Assembly: GCA_025642075.2 (NCBI GenBank)
Contig: JAODUO010000112.1
Coordinates: 324,001 to 388,000 of the forward strand
Direction of reading: 5' to 3'
Length of the DNA: 64,000 nucleotides
DNA from: Ridgeia piscesae
Taxonomy: Eukaryota > Annelida > Polychaeta > Sabellida > Siboglinidae
Positions 55,233 through 64,000 of the stretch are shown in pieces. The translations under genes and the position numbers were made by a program. The notes below the pieces were generated by a model that worked only from the letters and a program-made list of their open reading frames with translations, was not told the DNA's origin and did not search any database. The stretch's first letter is position 1; every line of letters starts with the position of its first letter.

Positions 55233-58200
55233 CTGCAAGACACACGGAGGAATGTACATCGTGGCAGACACTGGTCGAAATTAAACATACTGACACGTCA
55301 TCAGTTTACACCTTACTTGACATTTATTTATTTACCTGTGTACGCTACACAGTGTATTCACAGTGCTAGCGTTTTTACCTTTTTATTTTTTCTGAATACT
55401 ATATTACACGATCAACACATAATGTGGAAATAATCGGGATATAAGGCACTATTAGCATAAATACCCGGAATTCTGCTCTCAAAGGCACACCAAAACAAAA
55501 GGGGTATGTAATCTCATAATTCGGTACAATGTATATTAGTACTCATCAACAATAAACCTAACTTAGAATAACTCGACAGAAATTAGAATATGGCATTTCT
55601 AACTATTATGCCATTTGGTAGCATTTTCAAATGACTTCATTGTGCTACAAAAATGTACCAAAATAAACACCATATGATGAGACCCCGACATGAATCAAAC
55701 ATACATACTGCGCACACAAGAATTAAAGCTGCTCTCTCCACTCGTTTGGTTATCACCAAACCGGTTCTTTTATGACCAGATGTGTAATGTGTTAATAGTT
55801 TAACTAGTATGCCCAGTCAGTTATTTTTTAAATGCGTACTTGTCATTTTTTAATCGTAAACAAAGAATTGCTGTTACACCGGGTATAACTGGCGAAACAA
55901 TCAGCAGCTGCCGACGTCCTTTGCTTTTTGGGTCACGTGCTTTATGCGAGATCGACCTACTGCGGCACAATAACAAATCGCATGTGCTTTTGTGCGTCAT
56001 GACTAAGATTCCAAAGCGACAAAGGCAAAGTGATTCTTCTATGAAGGTACGCATGAAGTGCATTAACGAAGTTAGCAACAAGAGCGAGTAGTCGGGGGCT
56101 AATTCACTCTTGTGAATGTCTACTCGATGCGGATTCTCTAACTTGTCAGATTATAATAATTATAAGTCTCACATTGTCACTGACAAGGCAAGCCAGTTTG
56201 AGTCGACAGTCACCATCAATATCGCTCAGCATCACTCAGCCAGACACAACCTGTGTTGATATGTACAGGTATTGTATTTGATTACGTAGGATCTTGTTAA
56301 TAAACTTAGTAATTGCGAAAGTACATATCCAGAGAGAATAGATGACGTGATCGAGGGACGAAATGATAAATAAAATTGACATGGGGGACTGGTAGTAGGC
56401 TCTTGTTGGTTGTATTTTTAGGGGGAGCATCCGTTATCTCGTTAACAGAACGTCAAACGGAGAATTACATTAATCTCACAATTATTAAAACAGTGTTTTG
56501 CGACTCGCATTTCAGTACTATTACTGAATGTTGATTTCTACTAAATGTTATGCAAAATAATTTAGATTTTTATGACAGCGACGATTGATTAAAATGTTAA
56601 TACAATAGGTGTACACGATTATATCATGCAAGTATTACATATAACATTCTTGCACTTGTTTCTATTGTAGTCAGTGATGCCTGGCTGTAGTCTATGTACC
56701 TGGTACCTTTCAACTCACACGTGCCAGCTGTTTTCAAATATTTATCAACATTTTCATCACAGCAGTATATGAATGCATAATATATTCGAATTATAATATT
56801 GCTACAGGCCACACTACAATGCAAAAGTGAGACAAGGCAGAGGAGGGGCTAAGATTAAGGCAGTCACATGGGTATGGCAGATGGCTCTGAGATGTCGGAA
56901 GGATATGTAGTCTGCGGGAGGCTCACATCTGAGCAATCCAAGTAATTTAAACATTTTAACAATCAACAACGTATACATTATCAAAATATTTTAATATATC
57001 CATTGTCTTCATTCACATATTATCTTGAACATGGAAAACTAGAATGACCTTTGCTCTTGTTAGTCTTGTATAATGCACATTACACCCAGTGTGTCAACAC
57101 AGACATTAATGCACATACACTACGTAGATCAATTTTTTAAATTACCTGCAAAATGGTGCATTCGGAAGGATGTTTTAACTTATTCCCTGGGAAATAGAGA
57201 GGACAGGACACAAATGCACAGCTACAAGTGTAAACATGTTTATAGCAAGAAATACCTATGAGGTGGCCATCCTGGCAAATTGGCTTAGAAAACATGTGGA
57301 CTCTAGTCAGTGACAGTTCGCCGGCCCACGGTGTCCGTAGCTTGCAAAGGGCACTGTGACTGCCACTTTTCCGAAGTCATGCTATTCTCTGCTTAGTTCC
57401 ATATTCTTTCCCAATCATGCATTGATGCTGTCTTTGTCTGATTAATTTGCCGTGTTGGTGGCATATAAAAATCATGTTTGTGCCTAAACTCGCTGTTCCT
57501 AAACGTAAACAACTCGACAGGATGAAAGTCAATCTCGCCCCCAAGTCTCGTTAACGTGAAGACTAAAGCGTATTCCGCTCAAATCTCCATTTCCATAGTT
57601 AGGTTTCGTAGAGAGTTTCGATCGGGTTCGATCAAAACGAAAATCAAAATAGTTCCTATTTATTTTATTAATTTCAGAAAAAAGAAGTAACATGTATGCA
57701 TAAACCAACTAAGCAATCATTAGGGAGTATTTGATACCTCCGCTTTTTGTGAAATTACTAAAAATTGCTAGGAGCAAACGATTTTTACAGGGAATGAGCA
57801 GCTTTAAAAGGAAACGTACGTGTGTGCGTGCGTTCGTGGAGTCGCACTTGTGTCTTTGTGAAGGCGGTGAAGGGGCATTGGGAGCAGAGTTCACGCTTCT
57901 CGCCGGCGTGGACCCGCCGCATGTGTGCCGACATGCCGCCTCCCTTCACCACCACGGCCCCGCACAGCGAGCACGTCGCCTTCAGCCCGCACGCCCGCCG
58001 TGCCTTGTGCGCCTCGAACCACGTCTTGAAGACGAATGTCTTGCGGCACTCATCGCATGAGTACATACCGTCACCATGGTGCGCCGTCTGCAACCAGCGG
58101 GCAATGTCACATGGTTAGGTACTGGACTGGGTCGTAAGTGACCCTTCCGACTGCGTACGGTGTAGTCGGCAACCAGATAGCACAACCACAGAAACACAAG

Positions 58201-59175
58201 CACATCGTGCATTCACATGAATTTTCCTATTTTTAAGAAGCCTTGAATTAATGGGAAGCCTAATATTAAATAAATCAACACTATTTCTGGCGATTTAGCA
58301 AACAAGTCAAACGTGGCACCTATAAGCTAAACGTCACATGAGCTATATACACAGAGATGCCTGGCTACCTTTGTGTGTTTCTTGAGCTGAGAGAGACTGC
58401 GCATCTTCTGTCCGCAGTGGCGACATTGGCGCGGGTGCAGGTTGTGGATGTCCTCGTGCTGACGCAGCTGCTTGCGACTGAAGCACGCCTTGCCACACAG
58501 CGTGCACACGAACTGCGCTTCGCGTGTGTGCACGCGGGCCACGTGTTCCTTGAGCGCAGGCACGTTAACAGCGTCGTGACCGCAGCGCGCACATCGCAGC
58601 ACGCCCGTCTCGTGCTTCTGCAGGTGCGCCAGCATTTTGCTCGCGAGCGCCACGCTCGTCTTCCACTTGTTACAGTAGCCACACTGGTACATGGCGCGCT
58701 CACGGCCGTCCACTCGCGTCTTCACGATCGTCGTGTGCATCGTGATCTTCTCGTTCACCGCGGCCGCCTCGGTTCGCTTGTCTAACGGTAGTGCATCGTT
58801 GGAACTGTTGTCCGATTTCTGTTTTGCCACGCATGTCTCTGATGGCTTCCTCTCACAGCCTGCTCTCTCGTGAGTTTGACCATGTGAAATTTCTTTTTTT
58901 GAACCGTCAACTACTGCTTTTTCCGAACCATCAACTGAATGTACATTTCGCTCGTCTTGTTTTTTCGAAGGGACCACCTGGCAGCATTTGTCTTCGTCAC
59001 CCTTTGTTTCTATTCTAACAATGCTCTTTCGGTCCTTATTGATTCTTTTGGTGTTGTTACTTGCATTGTTGATTACCTTTCTCTTTCTATTTGTGTTAGC
59101 CACACCACGAAATCTGGTGTTGTGAATTTTGTTTATGGCCATCTTTCTAGAAGAATAAGCCGTTCCAGTTTCCAT
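54415..59175 (-). CDS. C2H2 zinc-finger protein, three coding exons
   Basis: Likely nuclear DNA-binding protein; target unknown. Three exons in matching phase total 1,893 nt, 630 residues plus TAG. Residues 1-160 are basic then polar, without a recognised BTB, KRAB or SET domain. Residues about 165-430 hold roughly ten C2H2 fingers: YQCGYC, LRCARC, FVCTLC, RQCRHC, YSCDEC (degenerate, second His replaced), ATCSLC, ELCSQC, FKCHLC, FHCDQC and MTCDAC. Only the joint between FKCHLC and FHCDQC has the consensus TGEKPF linker. The C-terminal 200 residues are acidic and Thr/Ser/Val-rich, perhaps a regulatory tail. Start: ATG at 59175 follows an in-frame TAA; ATG at 59142 has the better Kozak context. 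Orthology not recognised. Confidence 0.88.
55233..57819 (-). other. Intron 2 of the zinc-finger gene
   Basis: 2.6 kb without arrays, mobile-element signatures or further exons that I can support. The ORF at 55840-56091 has no recognised domain. Unusually free of repeats for this window. Confidence 0.6.
57820..58087 (-). CDS. Zinc-finger gene exon 2
   Basis: Residues 270-359: GMYSCDECRKTFVFKTWFEA, ATCSLCGAVVVKGGGMSAHM, ELCSQCPFTAFTKTQVRLHE. Acceptor GGTTGCAG, donor GTACGT. Completes finger 4 begun in exon 1 (KKHTK joined to TAHH). Confidence 0.9.
58369..59175 (-). CDS. Zinc-finger gene exon 1 (start codon)
   Basis: Residues 1-269. Basic N-terminus (NTNRKRKV), polar stretch, then fingers YQCGYCNKWKTSVALASKML, LRCARCGHDAVNVPALKEHV, FVCTLCGKACFSRKQLRQHE and RQCRHCGQKMRSLSQLKKH. 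Donor GTAGCC. Confidence 0.88.
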
Positions 59176-60084
59176 TGGTTATAAGATTTTCAAATGCACA
59201 TGAACTTTACTACATGTTCCATCATTGGTGAACTCCATTACTGTGGCACGATTGTCAATGTCATGTAAGGTCATCGTTATTTGTTATGCAACCTTGCTTT
59301 CACTTTCACATATACGGTATCTCAAATGTTGCCTCTTCGCTCTTATTCCTCTGTTGTCGTTCCAAACTGTTCGCAGATCAGAAACATCCATCTATAAACG
59401 AAACAAGATAATTAAACACAAATAAACGCAAAAGCATACAATACAAACTTCTGACCGCATACAATGCGCAGTCTAACTAGCATGAGTTGAATTTTATTTA
59501 AAGTGAATCTTTTCGCTCGGTCCCAAGGGTCTTCTTCATATCTTGTATGTTGTAACATATTCCGCATAACTCGATTTCTCTTAAAAGTAAAAGCCTAATC
59601 AGTATAGTGGCGATGACCCGGTGCAAAATTAACAAGCCAGTTCCTGGAAAGTTAAAACCTGCCCTGGTGAAACTGTCTGCGCATATGGTTAGCCAGTTAA
59701 AAACAACCGTATCATGTCAGTTCAGCACAGATTCTAGACCACATCAATACTTTTATAACACTGGTCAATTTCACAGTATGCTGAATGCCAAATGTCCATG
59801 CAGATTAATACTACAACAACGAACATTTTAATAGCTTACAGAAATAACAAACAACGTTGTGTACCTGGCATGTATTAGTACCGCAGACAGCATCACTATG
59901 AACTAGCATGTCTTCATGGTACAGTGTAATGCAGTTTCGCCATTTTACATTTGTTTAGTAATTCACTCCTAAAAAAATTTCAAACAACATTTTTGCACAA
60001 ATTTGATTTAAAAAAACAGAGACTTAGAATAGTCTTATCATAGAAGAATTTGTCCAGCTCTTTGGCTAAAACAATTTCCTAAAT
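59176..60084. other. Upstream side of the zinc-finger gene
   Basis: AT-rich; 5' UTR and promoter of the zinc-finger gene presumably lie at its left edge. The ORF at 59607-59831 has no recognisable domain. Confidence 0.5.
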
Positions 60085-60186
60085 GAATGTAGGTATAGTG
60101 TCGTTATCCGCATGTTGCCCAGTGACATGACTTTGTTAACCGGAGTGCCGCAAGGTTCAGTGTTGGGACCATTCTTGTTTTCATTT
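60085..60186 (+). pseudogene. LINE reverse-transcriptase relic, left part
   Basis: MTLLTGVPQGSVLGPFLFSF, the classic GVPQGSVLGP box of non-LTR reverse transcriptases. It stops at the TA where the DNA transposon is inserted and resumes at 62861. Confidence 0.85.
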
Positions 60187-60518
60187 TAGGGGAAGGTCGC
60201 ACAAAGTGGGCCCCTCAACCAAAGCGGCCTATTTCGCATTCGTACAATTTTTTTTTACTAGTGATAACTAACCAACCAGAAGACACCTCTGAACAACACG
60301 CAAATGCCAGAAACGTGTGCTGAGACAGGTGAGATCAAAAAGTTCATATTTTATACTTTTCTTTAAATGTTTACACGCTGTGTTAAGTGTTACAAATCCT
60401 TTAATATGTCACGGAAATACAGATGGACTAGGCATATGAAACTCATTTGTGTGAACCACGTTAAAAGCGCGGTGTGCATCAATTTTATTTTAAATGGCGG
60501 TTGTTCTGACGTGGTAGT

Positions 60519-60561
60519 GTGTAGACAAACTGGGCCCCTCGGTGGCCCACTTTGTCTACAC
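60519..60561. repeat. Internal palindrome copying the transposon terminus
   Basis: GTGTAGACAAACTGGGCC, CCTC spacer, then GGTGGCCCACTTTGTCTACA. It contains the ACAAAGTGGGCC/GGCCCACTTTGT core of the left terminus in inverted pair. Could be a subterminal transposase-binding site. Confidence 0.7.
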
Positions 60562-61078
60562 CATTCATATTTAGAAATATGATGGTAGAATCGTTAGCAC
60601 ATTTTAGGTAGAGTATGTAATATGATTGAATTGATATAAATAGTAGACAACAGAATATGTAAAATTATGTACTGCACATACAATTATCGTATCCTAGACG
60701 ACAATGCAAGCTTGTTTTTAACCGGTAAAGTTTTATTTTTAATGACTATAATATTAGAAAATTCCCATTTTCACAAAGGATGGTAAATGAATGGAACATA
60801 TTATCAGCTGATTGTGTAGGTGCTAGTAATGTTAATATTAAAAAAATTAAATCAACACATACCTAAGAAGGGGTACATTTAGATAGATAGGTTGGACTCT
60901 CGATAAGCCAAAGGGCTTTCTTGTCCACCTGCCATCTAGAGTTGATTCTGTAGGTGGCAATCTTGTTAAATCTACATTATATACTTATTATTATAGTGTA
61001 TCGTCTTAAATATATAAAATATATTTTTTTATTTTAATTTATATTACCACAGATCTGCTCTATTGGCTACTCCGAGCA

Positions 61079-62687
61079 ATGGTATATGAGCGTAAGACAT
61101 CGCAGCACAAATGGAATGGCAACAACATGCGGCGTGCGATCGAAGCAGTTCGGAAAAAAGATTTTGGGTTCAAGCGTGCGAGTCAACAGTTTGACGTACA
61201 GAGATGAACTTTGCAATGAAGATGTCGTGCAGTGTCAACAGCACAAGAATCTGCTGTCAAAAAGAGAAGAAGTTTACGCCTGATCTAATATTCAATGTGG
61301 ATGAGACTGGGATTTTCACTGCTCCAAATAGGCCCTGTGAATTATAGCAGAGAAAGGGAAAAAACAAGTAGGCGTTCTTTCTTCAGCAGAGCGAGGTCAA
61401 TTGGTGACCATCGAAATATGCATAAGCGGTGCTAGGGAATTTGTGCCTCCCATGTTCATCTTCCCACATAAAAGGATGAAGGACGAACCCTGGGGCTATT
61501 GCCTCACCTCACGAATTGGGATGGATGCAAAGCGACGTTTTACTGAAGTGGTTCGAGCACTTCATGCGGCATGCTAATCCGACCCAGGAGGGACCAGTGC
61601 GGCTCATTCTTGACGGTCACAAGATACACACGAACAATCTGCCCTTTATTGAAATGGCACGCAAAAACCATGTGACTGTTCTGTGCCTTTCTCCGCTTTA
61701 TAGTCAACGGATGCAGCCACTTGACGTGGGTTTCATGAAGCTGCTCATGACTTACTACACCCAATCGGTCGAGAATTGGCTGCGCAATTACCCTGGGCGA
61801 ATGGTCACAACTTCCCAGACCACAGGACTATTCAGAAGTATGTACCTTCGAGCAGCGACAATGCTGACTGCTGTCAAAGAGTTCCGGAAAGCTGGCACAT
61901 GGCCCGTTGACAGGCATGTCTTCCTTGATCGTGATTTTGCCGCAGCAGCACCTACAAACATCGAGCTTATGGAGGATGTGGCTTTAAATGCAGCAGGCGA
62001 TGGAGAGGCTCATCAAGCAGTTCAACAAACGGACAGAGACACTGTCCCACATGCAGCGCTTGCAGTCGGTGTTGCCGAGGCACCACGAGACACTGTTCTC
62101 AATGGAACTGGGATGGACATGGCACAAGTTCCCAGATGTGGCAGTTTGGCACAGAATCCTGTCCATGACATGCTGGCCGCAGCAGTTGCCAACACGGATG
62201 TGGCAAAAATTTTGATGTCAACGATACGGAATCTCAACAGCATGCAGCTGTCCCCATTATGATCGTGTCGCCCATCTCCAAAGACATACAACCAGGAAAA
62301 GCCACCGATGCGGGAAGACCTGTATTATTACGCTGAAGCCATACAACAGAGAACTGGAGCAGAAGAAGAATACCAGCAACAAGGCGGCAAATGACAAGCC
62401 ACGGCCAAGCATGAGTGGACAAGCTGGAAGCAGGTTGAAGACCACCAAGCCAATAAGACACATCGATCAAATCGACTTCTGAAGACGCGACACCATGCTT
62501 GTATTGCTGCAAGCTATTTTCAAACACTAAAAGTCACGAGAAGTGGATAAAGTGTGGTGTATGCAAAGCGGGTGCACATGAGAACTGTGCAGGATACGAA
62601 GGTGGTGCATTTATATGCGAAATGTGTGATGATCAGCGACTTAAGCTAATGTTTCAAAAGGGGGCCCACGTTGCCTCCTGTTTTTAA
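61079..62687 (+). pseudogene. Broken pogo/Jerky-like transposase with C-terminal PHD-like finger
   Basis: Begins with a helix-turn-helix of psq/pogo type (MRRAIEAVRKKDFGFKRASQ) cut by a TGA at 61211. The DDE_1 core keeps all three acidic residues: NVDETG (61300), LILDGH (61612) and MQPLDVG (61733). Between them are stops and frame changes (near 61336 and 61574). The longest clean piece is 61516-62262. A C4HC3 PHD-like finger (WIKCGVCKAGAHENC, FICEMC) lies in another frame at 62496-62630. Not functional as it stands. Confidence 0.88.
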
Positions 62688-62860
62688 GGGTTCATTTTTG
62701 GGTGGTATTTTTGGACGCCCATTGTCAATATAAAATAAAATCGTAATGTTACGTTAATTAATGGATGAAACAGTGTTTCTGAAAGAAAAAAAGAAAATAT
62801 TTTCCCGAAAATCTGTGCGGCTTTTAGCTTAGTGGGTCTACTTTGTGCGACCTTCCCCTA

Positions 62861-62995
62861 CGTGCAGCCGATTGATGATATCATGCATGTTCACAACTTA
62901 CATACCACCACTACGTTGACGATCTACAACAGGATGCATGTTCTCTGGCGACTGTTGTGTGTCGGGTAGAGTGATGTATTGATGACATGTAGAGG
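62861..62995 (+). pseudogene. LINE reverse-transcriptase relic, right part
   Basis: VQPIDDIMHVHNL continues the left part, then a frameshift, then YHHYVDDLQQDA, the catalytic YADD box as YVDD. Followed by stops. Confidence 0.8.
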
Positions 62996-63074
62996 TGAAT
63001 GACATGTAATTATCTGTTCATGAATTACACAAAACAGAAATGTTGTTCGTCAAATTTGACGATGCAGTAGACGC

Positions 63075-63240
63075 AGAGACAACAAAATTTGGGTTTTACA
63101 GAATGGCAGACTTCCCGAAAGTGACAGGGTACATTGAGTGACTCGTGTCAAAGTCATGGCTCAAAGCATGAATGAACACAAATTCTGAAGCAGAAATGGG
63201 AACCACTCGATAAATGTTCAATTGGCATGCTACCAACGAA
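63075..63240 (+). pseudogene. PIF/Harbinger transposase relic
   Basis: KFGFYRMADFPKVTGYIE, then in the next frame TRVKVMAQSMNEHKF and SRNGNHSINVQL. This matches the HARBI1-type pattern FPxVxGxIDCTHVxI...NRKGxHSINVQ. At least one frameshift and one stop. Confidence 0.65.
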
Positions 63241-63492
63241 TGAAAAGAATGAATGCTGACTTAAAATTACCTGGTATGTAAATAGTGTCTAGTAATAATG
63301 TAACCATACATAAGTATTATTTATATATTATTGCCTAACTTGAATTGATTATGCCTGGTATATAAATAGTTTTTCTTTTTAATATTGTTGGTTAGACAAT
63401 GATGTTAATGAATGAATAGATACGCCTGCGTGTGGAAAGAATACTAGTAATTACTGCTAACAACGCAATTCTTTCAAAGTGACATTTCAACC

Positions 63493-64000
63493 AAATCGAC
63501 TTCTGAAGACGCGACACCATGCTTGTATTGCAGCGAGCTATTTTCAAACACTAAAAGTCACGAGAAGTAGATAAAGTGTGGTGTATGCAAAGCGGGTGCA
63601 CATGAGAACTGTGCAGGATACGAAGGTGGTGCATTTATATGCGAAATGTGTGATGATCAGTGACTTCAGGTAATGTTTCAAAAGGGGGCCCACGTTGCCT
63701 CCTGTTTTTAAGGGTTCATTTTTGGGTGGTATTTTTGGACGCCCATTGTCAATATAAAATAAAATCGTAATGTTACGTTAATTAATGGATGAAACAGTGT
63801 TTCTGAAAGAAAAAAATGAAAATATTTTTGAAAATCTGTGCGGCCTTTAGCTTAGTGGGTCTACTTTGTGCGACCTTCCCCTACGTGCAGCCGATTGATG
63901 ATATCATGCATGTTCACAACTTACATACCACCACTACGTTGACGATCTACAACAGGATGCATGTTCTCTGGCGACTGTTGCGTGTCGGGTAGGGTGATGT
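63493..64000 (+). repeat. Tandem segmental duplication, copy 2 (cut by window end)
   Basis: Repeats 62469 onward: PHD-like finger, right transposon terminus (ending at TA near 63882) and the YVDD part of the LINE. Differences include TGACTTCAGG for CGACTTAAGC and GCGTGTCGGGTAGGG at the end. Confidence 0.93.

Larger units (their letters stand above)
60189..62858 (+). mobile_element. pogo/Jerky-like DNA transposon, 2,670 bp, nested in a LINE
   Basis: Terminal inverted repeats GGGGAAGGTCGCACAAAGT (then GGGCCC on the left, AGACCC on the right), flanked by the target dinucleotide TA at 60187-60188 and 62859-60. Both termini intact; the transposase is broken. A palindrome resembling the terminus lies inside at 60519-60561. 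Confidence 0.92.
62469..63492 (+). repeat. Tandem segmental duplication of about 1,024 bp, copy 1
   Basis: Starts at AAATCGACTTCTGAAGACGC. Contains the transposon's PHD exon and right end, the LINE remnant and the Harbinger relic. Repeats from 63493 on with a few substitutions. Confidence 0.93.

Noticed and set aside
61516..62262. Functional transposase gene
   Set aside because: Only the second half of the DDE core is open; the helix-turn-helix and the PHD finger lie in other frames with stops between.

Overview
This is a stretch of animal nuclear DNA. Short GT-AG exons in correct phase are separated by AT-rich introns and intergenic DNA full of microsatellites, minisatellites and decayed LINE, pogo, Harbinger and SINE-like elements. 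Families and codon style suggest an invertebrate. Several minisatellites abut or span exon-intron boundaries, a habit I recall for amphioxus (Branchiostoma) introns. A cephalochordate is therefore my leading guess, but sequence alone does not prove it.

Layout. 1-576: the last exon of a CDGSH iron-sulfur protein (CISD1/CISD2 type, + strand), preceded by a 36-bp minisatellite and ending at a poly(A) signal. 577-3785: AT-rich intergenic DNA with hairpins. 3786-36902: a complete VWA3A/VWA3B-type gene (+), rebuilt here as 33 coding exons. All phases match and the sum is 3,705 nt (1,234 codons plus stop). It holds three successive von Willebrand A-like modules, of which only the third has a textbook MIDAS motif. 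38426-48981: a complete DNAAF5 (HEATR2) gene (-), ten coding exons of HEAT repeats, with one apparent single-base frameshift in exon 7. It converges tail to tail on the VWA3 gene. 49.0-54.1 kb: a MITE-like inverted-repeat element, then a near-identical 1.3-kb unit in three tandem copies, each holding a dead LINE reverse-transcriptase fragment. 54415-59175: a three-exon C2H2 zinc-finger gene (-), about ten fingers, 630 codons. 60.0-64.0 kb: a LINE reverse-transcriptase relic split by a 2.67-kb pogo/Jerky-like DNA transposon with TA target duplication, a PIF/Harbinger relic, and a tandem duplication of about 1.02 kb that runs off the window.

The most unusual feature is the relation between minisatellites and splice sites. 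In at least ten introns of two adjacent genes the array starts or ends at the splice junction. In several, the repeat unit carries a copy of the junction and of neighbouring exon sequence, so the pre-mRNA holds ladders of decoy splice sites. The clearest case is DNAAF5 intron 6/exon 7, where the acceptor plus the first 24 exon bases recurs about twenty times.

Functionally, DNAAF5 is a cytoplasmic factor for preassembly of axonemal dynein arms, and VWA3-type proteins are associated with ciliated cells (less firmly known). The centre of the window may therefore be a small ciliary neighbourhood. The CISD and zinc-finger genes have no evident link to it.
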